In this document: one piece after another, positions 31,611 to 43,082 of the stretch | How the letters are laid out: each line of letters begins with the position of its first letter | Position numbering within the stretch: position 1 is the stretch's first letter | NCBI GenBank assembly: GCA_037576195.1 | Contig: CM075103.1 | Coordinates: 34,184,723-34,248,722 of the forward strand | Length of the DNA stretch: 64,000 nucleotides | Direction of reading: 5' to 3' | Origin: Phytoseiulus persimilis | Taxonomy: Eukaryota; Arthropoda; Arachnida; Mesostigmata; Phytoseiidae | Program-made: the position numbers and the translations under genes | Notes under the pieces: generated by a model | Seen by the model: the letters and a program-made list of their open reading frames with translations, nothing else | Databases searched by the model: none | Told to the model about the DNA's origin: nothing

Positions 31611-31816
31611 GCGGATGATTCCGAGGAGGCTCAGCCGAGTTCCAGAGTGAAGCATGGTGCAATATCGCCGCCCCCGTCGGAAAAAAGTCGTTCGGGTGCT
31701 GAAGCATTACGATCTCCAGCCCAAATCGTGAATTTTGAGGAAGAGGGTCCGTGGGGATTCTTGGAGCGGACAAGCGGTGGTCCGCGGACCCCCTCGAGGA
31801 GTCCGCCTCTCTGAAG

Positions 31817-32220
31817 ATGAACAGCATCGAGGAAACCATGTCGGTTACATCGGCTTCACCTGAGGAGCCCGTGATCTTCCACGACCACCTGGACAGCCTC
31901 GACATCGCCCTCGACGTGGAAGTTGTCACTTCTGAGGTTCCGGCCGAACGGGAACCGTCCTCCGACGAAAATGACGACGAACAGCAGTTACTTGAGATAA
32001 CACCAGAGGTCAGAGAGATGTTCGGCGACCTCGTCGTATTCGAAGTTGTCGACCCGATGCTCTTGCAACACAGCGTCTCGTGGCCTGATGAGTCGAGTTA
32101 GAGCTCGGAGTCCGAGATGGACTGCGATTCCGAAAGCGACGGTTAGCTCATTCCGCTCCGTGCTACGGGTGGGGCTTCGCTGAGCTCCAACGAGCCGAAA
32201 GTTTTAGTCGAGAAACTTCA
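31817..32220 (+). pseudogene. Acidic protein of unit X, copy 3, with two nonsense codons
   Basis: The ATG at 31817 opens a frame reading ETMSVTSASPEEPVIFHDHL that matches copy 1 closely. A GAG to TAG change stops it at 32099-32101 just inside the serine/aspartate tract, and a second TAG follows near 32145. Confidence 0.65.
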
Positions 32221-32634
32221 TTATTAGTCTGTCGAAGCAGCGGAAGACGTTGCTCGATAGATGAACGCAGATGGATACCCGTGTTTCCGATGCGAGCATA
32301 CGTCTCTGGATTATTTTGTGTCATTTAATAAACTGTGTGAATAAATGCTTTCGTTACCATACATGTGTTCTGTTGTGTTTTCATGATGAATCAGACGGCC
32401 CGCCGCCGTCAGCGCCTGACTCTCTTTACATGAAGGGATCGATGCTTGAGATTTCAGAGGTTCTCGGGCGGCACTTCTCAGGGGGCGACGTTCCCGGGGA
32501 CGGGCTGGATGAGGTCTACAAGGGTTTCTGAGAGGAGTTCCCGATTCGGGCGGACAGCAACGGTGCGGGAGACGTTGGTGTGGTATGAACTTATTTCACT
32601 TCGTTCCTTTCGAATGTATCGATTTCATGTAGAG

Positions 32635-35205
32635 CTAGGCAGGACTGCGTGAGCACGTGGTGCCGGAGTGCGAAGCAAGTATGCCGCTGAGCTTCGTGGG
32701 TTCGACCAGATGGCAGCCTTTGCTCATAGTTGACCACTATTATTCTTTGCGTCTCCGCCGTTTGGGGCCCACAGACTAGCGAGAACCGTAGTGCCCCGCG
32801 AGCGTAGCGAGCGGCGTTGACAGCAGCTCTACGACGAGGCAAGCTCTTAAATCAGCGATGGGTGTCTTGAACTCCCTCAAGGAATTGGACTCAGAGAACG
32901 TCGGATTTCGCCGTGGGCAGTGTTGTATGGCAGTGGCACAAGAAACGAGGGCTGCAGCTCTCCTCCAGTCATGATGGCCATCAAAATGTGCCGGACCAAA
33001 CTCTAAAGCGAGGGACGGTACCACAGCCGCTGTTGGCTTCCGCTCGAATCGGGTCTTCGCTCAAGTCGGGTCTTCGCTCGAATCGGGCCTCCGCTCAGAT
33101 CGGGCCTCCGCTGAAATCGGGCGGAATCGGAAGATTTGACCGCCCAGTGCCACCCGTAGTAACCGGACTGAGGGACGCCGGCGCCCCCGTGGCAGTGAGG
33201 AAACTCAGAAATAAGAAGGGCCAGATATTCAATGAAGAAACGAGGGAAAAATTTTAGAGATAGCGGCTCATCCTTTCCTCAGATAATGCGCAGGCAGTGC
33301 CACGATGATTATAGGTTCTCATGCCGTTTGGTGAAACATGATATACAAAACCATCGATCGCATCTTCCGCATTTTTGGCACCTAGAGTTCACTTTAATCA
33401 TCTTACTCATGGCCGCGGAACGACCCAAAGAAGTTGAAAGCCGTGCATAGCAACCTTGCCATTTGTCCCGAATCTTTCTATCCCTCTTGCCCGTGTGTTC
33501 ACTCCGAACAAATTCATGAGTTGGACCATGCTGGGGGTTCCTGCGCGAGGCGCCGAAAATCCAGCTAGATCCTCGACAAGAGCTGTTCGGAGATGCTTGT
33601 TCCCGTTAGCTTGTTGAAGATGATTCTTGCATTCACGGCGGCTGTATTGAAGAAGTTCGAAAACAACCCTGTGATACCATCTGATGGTCTTCCTCAAGGG
33701 GGGTGGTGACTAGCGATCTGTACCGACATATCTACCCCTTGTTTGGAGCTGTTGCAATTGAGTATGGCGACTGGCTTGATTCTTCTAACGCTGGTTTCGA
33801 ATGCCCTCCTTGATTCACGGGAATCCACCACTCAAAGAGTGTGTTTCGTACTGAGGAAGAGCAAGTCTCTCTTGTCCTTCCATTTCGCAACGACTATGCT
33901 TTCGCTGGATATCCTTCAAACAATTTGTTTTCTCGTCAAGCGCTCGTGCCTTAGACTCATGCTTCCTGTTCTTGCGCAGGTCCCAATAGATGTGTACGAC
34001 TTCTTAACAAATCTTTCGCGAGCGTCACCGACGTGAAGTAATTATCGGATGTCAATGTTCGCCCCTCATTAAGATAAGGGTCAGAGAGCTCTAGTACGAC
34101 GCCCGATGAAATATTTGTGGCAACGCCACTGACTCTGCCTCTGAAAACCCTCACTCGGAACACATATCCACGAGGGCTGCGAAGCTCGAGCATTTTTATT
34201 CCATACCGGTGACGCTTCCCAGGCATGTATTGCTTGGAACGGAGTCTACCTCTGAAAGGGATCATCGACTTATCGATCGTCAGCTTCCCCCTGGCTCGAA
34301 CGCCCTGCGGGATTTCTCCTGGAGCATGTTCAGAATCGTGATGAACTCACGGGATCGATCGGCGCTGTCCCCATCCTCGTTGTTTGAGTTATGTATGAAA
34401 CCTAGGAGCTGGAACCTATTCCGGCTCATTGTTCAGGGCACGAGCTCACTCCTGTACAGACCAGTCGAGCGCCAGTAGTCAGTGATATCTGGGTGGACTA
34501 CGAGGCCCATGTACATAGCGAATCCGAAAAATGTTCTGATCTCATCCTGAACAGTGTCTTTCCATCTTCTTGCTCCATTTCTCGGACCGATGCTCCTTCA
34601 GCTGACATACCGCTTACCGTTTCGATTGGTCTCACAAACAATGAATCACTTCTCGGTCGAAGAATAGATCAAACACTTGAGGTCATCGAAGTACGAAGGA
34701 AACGAGTCGTTCGGTCGGACCATCTCTCGGCCCAAGAACCTGATTTGAGTCAGGAGATCTTACCGAACATCGTGCCATACAAATACTGGTTCCACGGCTG
34801 GCGGAAGATTGTCCGTTCCGCAGCCGATGAGTTCCTCAGAGGCGTCGGACTTACTGTCATCACGGTCTGCTCCAGTTTGGGGGGCCTCCGTGTCTGAATC
34901 GCTAAACATACCGCCTTCACTCCATTTGAGGAGCCTGAATACTCGTAATTATCTTGATCTCGGCGCGCCGTCGTCCTCCGTTTTCTTGAGTAGCGACGCA
35001 AACGACTCGGAGGCTGGCTCGAACTTGAATTATTAGCGATTCCCTCGAATTCAGCGCGTTCTCAGTGGTCCACGAACTTACCAAGAGCGAGCGCAGACGG
35101 CTCGCCCTCGCGCTTCGAGCTCGGAACGCGCTCAGCGCCTTGATCGAAAACCAGGTCTATAGGAACTCGACTTGTTAAGCGATGCACAATGAACGATCTA
35201 GTCCG
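32635..35205 (-). mobile_element. piggyBac-type element remnant, copy B (right arm)
   Basis: This is the reverse-complement partner of 17470-20949. It includes the tail segment (32640-33010), a 17-bp minisatellite (33040-33125) and the transposase relic. It lacks the 840-bp segment of copy A. The block joins unit X copy 3 directly, without a Merlin insertion. Confidence 0.82.
33407..35041 (-). pseudogene. piggyBac transposase, degenerate, copy B
   Basis: Minus-strand pieces: N-terminus (35001-34750), core with MIPFRGRLRSKQYMPGKRH (from 34265), TLTSDNYFTSVTLAKDLL, and a C-terminal stretch (33697-33407, RKTIRWYHRVVFELL). The breaks are partly at different places from copy A, so the copies decayed independently after the duplication. 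Confidence 0.85.
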
Positions 35206-35849
35206 CAGTGCCTGTGGTTCCGCCTGTGTGTATGATGCGAGTTAAGACTATGAATGATATCATACTCATCTGTCCTGGATCATCCGTCTCTTCTCTCAAT
35301 GAGGGAACTCGATTGAACGAATTTTCGACTGCCCATGCTATTCGCTAAGACCTCGACGAATCGGTGAGTTATCGAAGTCCAAAGTGAGAAGTCTTCATGA
35401 CGGAACATAAGTGACCATTATCGGGAAAACAGTCCTCATCGTGATCCTTCCGAGCAATAGTGTTCGGTACCGTGGGTTTTGGTTTGTGCGAGGGCACTTC
35501 TCACGTATTAGGACTTCACTCAGGCGACATGTTTTCATTTTGCTGCTCGTAAAATTGGTCAAGCACGGTATCTATCTCTGTTCCGCACTTCGAGAAAATT
35601 TTCGCTCCGAGGGGCATCAGATTGAGGTTCTGCTCCGGGCATCACCGAGGGTCGTTACGCTACTGGGTTCAGTTCCAGATCCATGGAAAATCCATTAATC
35701 CGGATGCTTTGGATATCCGATCGACTCGCTGCTCGCCGAGGAAAGCTCGTATCGAGCTCTTCTTCAACCGTGCCGAGGAATAGTGAAGTCCAACTCTCAA
35801 GTTGGAAACTCGAGTCGGAAGGCGAGAACTAGTCGATGGTAAGGAGCTG
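35206..35849. other. Unit X-like leader near 35590-35850; otherwise nothing recognised
   Basis: 35600-35850 resembles the leader of unit X copy 3 (GGCATCAGA..., GTTACGCTACTG, then CTAGTCGATGGTAAGGAGC), which links X' to X. No gene is seen at 35206-35590. Confidence 0.5.
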
Positions 35850-36915
35850 TACGGGAATATTACAAACGATGGTACCGTTTTGGAACACCATGCACATCTT
35901 CGCCGAGTGGCAGTCTTGGTTTTTGATTCTGCGTAATCGTTGCGTTGCTCAGTTTGTTTGACGGCAGACGGCGGCGTCCCACCTTGACTCCTCTCAGTGG
36001 AAAAACCGATGATTCGGACTCATTTAGTGTTCTGAAATACTGCGTCGGAACGAATACGTCCCCGCAGAACGAGTTCGAGAGCATCTGCATCGACGCACTG
36101 CTTGCGCTGGTTGATCCCACGTACCTCCTCAGGTGCGTCGATCTGCTGGAGAATACATATCCCCATCACTCCTGAAGTACCACTGCCCGAGCGAATACTA
36201 CTAACAATGCGAAGTGGTTGAACGAACGTGTGTCTCCAATTCAAGTCGAGCTCGTTTATCCTGGGCATGATACCACGGGCAGTGCTTCGCCGAGCTCAAT
36301 TTGTGATGGTATGAACGCAGATAGAATACCCGTGTTTCAGATGCGAATATGTGTCTTTGAATGATTTTGTGTCATGGAATGACCTACGTGAATTGATGGG
36401 GACGCCGCTGCTGACTCAATAAACTATATAAAGTGTGTCTCTCCATCAGATAACGATTCTGTCGGAACCGACTCGTATTCCTTTCGCCATGTCATTTTTG
36501 GAGGCCGAACAGAAGGACCCAACATGAATAACAAGTTTCGTTACAATACATGCGACCTGTTGTGTTTTCATGATGAATAAGACGGCCCAAAGCCGTCAGC
36601 TCCCGACCTACATACCTGAATCGCCTTATTGAGTTTTGAAGGTTCTTGAACGGAAAGACGTAGCCCGTCTCCATGATTTGACGACGGGCAAAAACGAAAG
36701 GCTTCAGTACCGCCGGCATCCGACAAGTTCCCGGGACGGATTTCCGATTATCACTCGGAAGGTATCACTTATTCGCTATGCAAGTGCATTTAGAGTTGCT
36801 GATATTATTGCATGCAGCGCTCTCCCAGAGGAATATGACCAACGGAGCCGAGACCGCCGGTTCTGCTGTTGATCTTGGTAACGTGAACACAAATTCGAGC
36901 ATTCCTGGTTTTGAA
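35850..36915 (+). mobile_element. Unit X' copy 2 (inverted partner of 24130-25158)
   Basis: Starts with the shared leader phrase GTACGGGAATATTACAAACG, then a frame reading LVDGKELYGNITNDGTVLE to a stop near 35931. The 76-codon frame without an ATG follows (35945-36175; KYCVGTNTSPQNEFES), then CTCAATAAACTATATAAAG near 36415 and a tail with GACGGCCCAAAGCCGTCAG. Confidence 0.7.
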
Positions 36916-37949
36916 CTCAACTTCAGACTCGTTCCCCAGTTTTCGAGGCTGGCCACGCCTTCTCGCAGTTCTCCTTCGATCAAGCTCCGACTGGAACTTC
37001 AGTTCTCAGCCACTCGAAGGAGTGGGACAAGATATCCTCAGTTCGGGGAGCATGACTTGCAGCTAAGGAAGGACACCCATGCCTTCCATCCTTTCCGCCT
37101 CGGATGAAGATTTCGGAGCTCATCCATTTTGAAACAATGCCTTGTTCTTTGAGATCTCCCCCCAAAGAAACTCATCTTCAGCGGCCGAAGAGTCAACTAT
37201 AAACAGCGACTTCGACGACACAAGCAATCCCTCTCCGGTCTCCGCAAGGACCGAGACAGCTGCCCTCGCAGGAACCGGGTCGGAGTTGTGGCTCGTAGTG
37301 AATGCTGATGGGAGCGGCTTGACGAAGCAGTTGGCATCCGTTGGAGCTGGCTAGAAAACGGGTGAACGAGTTATAGTGATGGTGAGCTCAATAACACATA
37401 AGTTCACGCTGATGCCGCTCCTTCCCTCGGATGGACGCCACTCAAGCTGCTTGATGTTCCAGCCGGACGGGGAGGCCAGCTTCTTCAGAGTTCCGAGAAA
37501 ACGCCTCACAGGTCGTGGAATGTCACATTTGCAATATATTGGCGGAGCAGCTCATGATGGGATGGATTCTGTACCGAACTAATTTCTCCCAATGGTTGGC
37601 TCCTGGTCGGGTTTCAAAGATCACTCGAGCAATCAATCAATTCGAGGTTAACATCCTCCCCAAGCCCACGGAAGCTTAACAGCCTCTATAGCATTCCGCC
37701 GGCGGCATTCTGCATCTATTTTCACAACTCTTTCTGCAAGAAGCGGAGTTGTCTTCCCAGAAGCGCATATTCCGATGCGAACCATAACGTACGGTGGATT
37801 ATGGCGGCGTCGAGCTGACAAAGGAGCTTCTGGGGCCTCGGGAGACCGAATTCCGTGCGGAAAATTGCGAGTCTGCTTGTTTGTTGATTACTTTCCGTCG
37901 GTGCAGACAGTAGCATAACCATTCTTTCTTTCATATCGAGGGTTCATGC
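36916..37949. other. No gene recognised
   Basis: Short frames only (such as 37142-37354). None has a motif or a partner elsewhere in the window. Confidence 0.5.
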
Positions 37950-38739
37950 TTTATGGTTCAATTCGGACCTTCATGTATATATAGTGTTTTAAATATGACA
38001 CATCGGCCTTTAACTTCAGGCCCGAACGAGCTCAGCGGATCCTATGTTTTTACGCATTCCACGCATCAGTCCTCTGGGAGTCGTTTTGTTGCTTCCACGG
38101 CAGATCGATTCATCTTCGTGTTCAGCCCCAGGCTGGTTGGGAGGTTATCCGTCGTGTGGTGTGCATCGTTACATTGGAATATCACATGTCCTAGTGGTTC
38201 CACTAGTGATGCCACTTCCATTTCATGTCGGTTCCGGGTCGGTGGAGAAAGGGGACGAGTACTCCTTCGTGAGGAGACCTGCAGCTCTGGCAAGTGCCAG
38301 GAGGGCGGATCCCCCACTATTGTCGTATATGTGAACGGCAGTTGTTCTCGACTCCTTGTGTATTCGATACAGTTCGTGTGAAGATTCACTGGCCATTCAT
38401 TCTGTGAGGAGCCAGATATTGAAAGGCGCTGTACATGAGAGAACTCTGACGTCAGGCTGTTAAACGTCGATGCACGTATGAAAAGAGTGGCAAGTGGCGA
38501 CGAGAAGTAAAAATGAGAGAGGTGTTTTCGGCTGCAGAGAGAACAGAGAAGAAGAATCGTGCCGGTGAATCCAACAGAGTAGACGCCACGCAATAAATCC
38601 AATCAGCGAACAGAGTACCTGTGTCGTTACTCCGTGCACGCCTTGAAAAGGCAGATTACACTGCAGCGGTGGTCAAGAATCAAAAACGGAGGACTGGATA
38701 AGAATCGAGCGGAGTGACACCACGTGAGAAGCTGTGAAG
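37950..38739 (+). other. Presumed 5' region (LTR and leader) of gypsy element 1
   Basis: It contains TGTATATATAGTG (37973), CAATAAATCCAATCAGCG (38590) and a purine-rich leader into the gag ATG. As the element has no 3' end here, LTR boundaries cannot be fixed by comparison. Confidence 0.4.
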
Positions 38740-41475
38740 ATGGATCCAGACAAGCTCGAGAGGATGTTCGAGTCAATGAGTGAGATGATGATGGAGTTGA
38801 GGAAGGAAAGAGACGAACTGAGGGCCAGACTGGACGAGAAACCAGCACCGGCCGAGATGAGGGAGCGACTGTGCGAGACAACTTCGGGACTGAGACTGTT
38901 CTCAGGAAGAGGTACCGTGACTGTTGCAGAAGAGTGGTTGAGCGATATCGAATTGGCGAGAGAAGCCGGTGGGTGGTCAGAAAATTACACTAAAAGCGTA
39001 GTGTTCAGCAAGTTGGTTGGCGCGGCGAAGTGCTGGCACCGAGATCATGGTAGCAAATGCGCGACCTTTGCGGAGTGGAAGAGGATGTTTAAGGAGGCGT
39101 ATATCCCAGAGCAAGACACCCCGAAATTGATAGACGAGTGGCTGCATAGCAAACAGGGAAGGACAGAAGATTTGCAGAGTTTTGTTAGGCGACAGGAGCA
39201 TCTTGCGCTGAAGTTAGGAATCAGATCCAAGGTCATTAAGCGGCAACTGCTTTCCGGATTGAGACCGGAATATGACTCAGCGATTTCGGGCGTGAGCATG
39301 AGGGAACACTCAAATACGACGGAGCTGATCCGAGATTCAGAGGAAGAAGCGGGCCTTTGGAGAGTGAGGTCGGAAATCAGTGGAAGTCGGGGTTCTAGGA
39401 GCGGATTCAGATCAGGCATGGCAATGAGGTGCTTCTTTTGTCATCGCGATGGACACCGTCGAGTCGATTGTCCAGACAGGACCAACGATCAGAGTTATCA
39501 AGGGAATCCACCGGATCATCGCGGAAATGAGGGTAGATCGTATGGGAATAGTCCAGGATTCGAGGGATACGGAGCTAGTGGAAGTAGGGTGCATGGAACT
39601 GGAGCTCATAGCGGAGGATGGAATGGAGGACGATTTCAAAGGGAGCAGAGCGGAGATTGGCGTCAACAATCGAGAGAGTCGGAAAGAGGGCAGCCAAATC
39701 AGTCCAGGGTTAGGGAGATGACGTGGAGTGATCCAAGCCCAGTGCCGGCGAGCAGGCAAGCGACGAGTGCTAGACCTAGCGCGCGAGATTCGCCATTCAG
39801 AGAGCAGCCATCGAATCCGACTCCAGGGTCGAGCGGAACGTCAGCAATAACTTGCTTCAAATGCGGAAATAGAGGGCATATAGCTAAGGAATGCCGAAGC
39901 GTACGTCGAGCAGAGGAGGGAGTTGTAGGCAACGAGGAGTTTTTCAGCTTCGAGGAAATTGATCCAGATAAGCTGGTCTCAGAGAAGGATAGAGGCAGAA
40001 AAACTGTGTACATCAACGGAAAACAGTGGTCAGCTCGAGTAGATACAGAAGCGGACGTTAGCATTATAACAGAAGAAGCAGCGCGGGAACTGGGATTAGA
40101 ATTGGGTCCGAGTCGGGTCAGGAGTATAGGAGGAGGATCGTATGAGCCCATGGGAGAGGCAGAAGTGCAGCTAGAGGCTGATGGTCTGAGAACAGAGAGC
40201 GTGACGTTGACAGTCTTGCCGAATGATGCAATGAATGCTGAAGAGATTCTACTAGGAAAAGACTTGTTTGACCGAGGGTTAGTGACAGCTTATTGCGAAG
40301 GAAGAGCGTGGATACTGAGAGAAGAAAGTTTCAAAGAAATTGCGAAAATCCTACCTAAAGAAAGCGCGAAAGTAGAACTCAAGGTGACAGATAGAGTAAC
40401 TCTAGAACCAAAGACAGTGGCATTGATCAGAACGACGCCAACGGAGAGAAAAGAGGGCTGGTTATTGATAGAAGAAGAAACGAACTTGGGAGCCTTATGC
40501 GAAATTCAAGGGGAGAAGTTGTTGGTTCCGGTGGCGAATACCGGGGAAACGGAAATCAGGTTGAAGGAGGGCACCGTAATAGCGAGAGGCAGATCAGTCG
40601 AAGACGAAGAGTTTTACAAACTCAAGTGGGATGAGACAGGTGTTAGCCAAATTAGGGCAGGAATCGTAGATGCGTTGGACGAGATCAGTGCAGCGGACGT
40701 CGACACGGAAGAAAGCGTGCCGCAGGTTTACAAAGACGAGCTCTTGAGAATTTTGCGTGCTCATAGGAAAGTCGTAGCGACCTCAATGATGGATCTTGGC
40801 AGAACTGAACTAACGAAATACGACATCGAGGAAGTCGAGGGTAGTCAGCCAGTAAGATGCAAACCCTTCAGGTTGTCAGAAGTGGAAAATCAGGCCTTGC
40901 GGGAGATAATCCAGCAAATGGAGGAAGCGGGGATGATTCAGCGCTCTAGATCCCAATACGCAAGTCCGGTGCTGCTGGTGAAGAAAGCGGATGGGGGTTG
41001 GCGCATGGTGATTGACTATCGAAAACTGAACGCGCAGACGGAAAAACTTTCCTTTCCGTTGCCAATCATTGATGACATTCTGGACGAAGTAGGCGGAAAG
41101 AGCATGTACTCCACTTTCGATCTCGCATGGGGATACTTTGAAATTCCAATGACGGAAAGAGCAGCTCAAAAAGCAGCGTTCGTTACGAAAGAGGGTCACT
41201 ATGAACCGAGAGTACTGATGATGGGTCTGTGTAATGCGCCGGCAAGATTTCAAGAGCTCATCGTCAAAGTCAGAGACATGGTAGGCCGTCAACAAGCGTT
41301 TCCATTTCTCGACTATCTGATCACAGCGTCGAACTGTTATGAGGAGCATCTGAGGCAGATCGAGAAGATTCTGGTGGCGTTGGAGAAAGCGGGGCTTACA
41401 GTGCGACTCAAAAAGTGTAAATTTTTCAAAAAGCAAGTTCAATTCTTGGGATTATTCAATTCTTGGGTAGTCTAA
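38740..41475 (+). pseudogene. Ty3/gypsy element 1 gag-pol, truncated in reverse transcriptase
   Basis: From the ATG at 38740 (an upstream in-frame GTG is ignored) one frame runs 911 aa. Gag is followed by two knuckles, CFFCHRDGHRRVDC (39430) and CFKCGNRGHIAKEC (39853). The protease at about 40037 reads RVDTEADVSII, with E where aspartic proteases have G. The reverse transcriptase begins near 40860 and includes VIDYRKLNAQT and MMGLCNAPARF. Its catalytic box reads FLDY, where element 2 has FLDD, so it is inactive. Homology ends near VQFLG (41455), where a minisatellite begins, so RNase H and integrase are missing. Confidence 0.9.
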
Positions 41476-41935
41476 TCTTGGGGGTTCATTTCCAGAAGCC
41501 AACCTTTGGCTTATGCTAATTTACACGTGCCTACCTTAGGCTAAGGCTAATTCCCACAAGCCAACCTTAGACTAATCACCTTAGCACACCTTAGCCGAAT
41601 TTCCACAAGCATACCTTGGCCTAAGGCGAATTCCGACAAGTATGCCTTAAGCTAAGGCTAATTTCCACAAGCACACCTTAGACTGATCTTGAGACTGAAT
41701 TTCCATAAGTATGCCTAAACATTAGCTGAATTTCCGCGAGCATACCTTAGCCTAAGGCTTGAGCAAATTTCCACAGACATGCCTTAGCCTTAGGCTAATT
41801 TCCACAAGCATACTTTAGTCTAAGGCTAAGGCTAATTTCCACAAACATCCCTCAGACTAATCTTGAGGGCTAAATTCCACAAACACCCCTCAGACTAAGG
41901 CTGATTTCCACGAGCAGCTCAGGCTATTTTGCACT
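41459..41935. repeat. Irregular minisatellite of CCTTAGCCTAAGGCTAATTTCC type
   Basis: About 12 to 14 diverged units of roughly 30-40 bp with the cores TTCCACAAGCATACCTTAG and CTAAGGCTAA. The array directly truncates the gypsy reverse transcriptase. Confidence 0.88.
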
Positions 41936-41966
41936 GAGAAGCCTAGGTTGCGCCTGAGCCTCTAAC

Positions 41967-42150
41967 GTTGCGCATGCGCAACTCTCAGCAACACACTTTT
42001 TCCTCAAATTAGGTCATCACCAGCACATGGTGCACGTTTGTCACATGCTCGCAGGTGAGGCACACATTTTTCGATACGTGCGTGTACGCAGGGAACGTGC
42101 ATGTGATCCTTCCACTATATAAGGCCCGTTCTGAGCATTTTTCTTTGTTT
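41967..42150 (+). promoter_or_regulatory. Promoter with an NRF-1-like palindrome and TATA box
   Basis: A perfect 16-bp palindrome GTTGCGCATGCGCAAC (41967-41982) contains the NRF-1 consensus. A TATATAA box (42116-42122) follows 134 bp later, with several CACATG/CACGT-type motifs between. Transcription would start near 42147. I infer promoter function from this layout and from the clean first AUG in the downstream spliced leader. Confidence 0.55.
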
Positions 42151-42413
42151 GTGTGGTAACCTCGGTCCACGCAAGCCGACAGCTCCCGAGCTGTCACCAA
42201 CTTTCACCTATTCAATGTAAGTACCAGGTGGTTCTACACATGTTCTGATGTCAACGAAGAATATTCACAAGCCTGTGTTTAAAAAATACTCTTTTCACAG
42301 ATCCTCATCTAGATTTGAATTCATCATATTATTTCATTCTCAAACATCACTCTTCAATCAAGTTCATCCCAGCTCAAATCACATTCATCGCCGACACCAC
42401 AATCATCGTTATC

Positions 42414-43082
42414 ATGGCTCATTTTTCACCATCATCAAATTCATCTAGCGAGGACCCGGACGACATAATGCGCGATATCTGGCGAATCATCATTCCATCT
42501 AAACGGAGGGACCGGAATCTGGAACACACAATACTCACAACACTAGCACAATGCCCCCTGGTGCGCCGTTGTCGAATTCTTCATGAAGCACGGCGTACCC
42601 ACACTGTTGCAGTTCAGACCCCATGCCGGGCGCTGTACGCACCCTTTCACATTCTTGTGAGGTGTGTTCAGCGGGTGTCCGCCCGCTTGTTCGATGAGCT
42701 CTTACCTCATAGTGGAATTCAAATCCATTATGTGGTCTCTCGACAAGTGTGGCGGCACCATTTCCGGCATGCGCGGTCCAGCACCAACGAACTGCTGGCT
42801 CATAACATCGAGCCAAACAGTGCGTCCGGGCACACACAACACGCACCTGAACAACAACACAGCAACAGACAACAGCATGAACAACAACAACAGCAGCAAC
42901 AAGAACCACAACACGAACGTAATCAGGAGGAACAGGGAACAAGCACTTCATACACACATGGATTAACACATGACAGCGAAATTCTTCTATGGGCTATATC
43001 AATTAGCCCATCGTTGAATTCCTGTCTGGTAACACTCGAAACACATCACTTCAACACATATATTAACAACGCAGCAATGTAA
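42414..43082 (+). CDS. Unrecognised 222-aa protein with a leader intron
   Basis: A probable leader exon (about 42147-42218) ends CAAT|GTAAGT, and a likely 82-bp intron (42219-42300) ends CTTTTCACAG. The spliced leader contains no ATG until 42414 (ATCATGG), whereas the intron contains two. The protein starts MAHFSPSSNSSSEDPDD, then a basic region (PSKRRDRNLEH), an arginine-rich middle, a Q/H/N-rich tract from a CAACAG repeat (42840-42930) and a hydrophilic end. No known domain. The +1 frame over 42550-42830 also reads protein-like (WCAVVEFFMKHGVPTLLQF), so an ancestral frameshift is possible. It could be an orphan gene or a captured viral early gene. Confidence 0.5.
   Translation: MAHFSPSSNSSSEDPDDIMRDIWRIIIPSKRRDRNLEHTILTTLAQCPLVRRCRILHEARRTHTVAVQTPCRALYAPFHILVRCVQRVSARLFDELLPHSGIQIHYVVSRQVWRHHFRHARSSTNELLAHNIEPNSASGHTQHAPEQQHSNRQQHEQQQQQQQEPQHERNQEEQGTSTSYTHGLTHDSEILLWAISISPSLNSCLVTLETHHFNTYINNAAM

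Larger units (their letters stand above)
31090..32625 (+). mobile_element. Unit X copy 3 (most complete)
   Basis: Order on the plus strand: leader (31090-31340), 86-aa ORF, connecting region, acidic ORF, AATAAA-type signals (TTTAATAAACTGTG and GAATAAATGC near 32324-32345), tail with GGGGGCGACGTTCCCGGGG and a junction at about 32625 with the right-hand block. It spans both the part seen in copy 2 and the part seen in copy 1, and so shows how they fit. Confidence 0.75.

Noticed and set aside
41459-41935. Interstitial telomere repeat
   Set aside because: The CCTTAG/CTAAGG words are embedded in a 30-40 bp unit; there is no run of TTAGG.
42535-42969. 144-aa minus-strand ORF with a hydrophobic valine/cysteine run (membrane protein)
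   Set aside because: It is the antisense of the CAACAG microsatellite and of the 42-kb gene.
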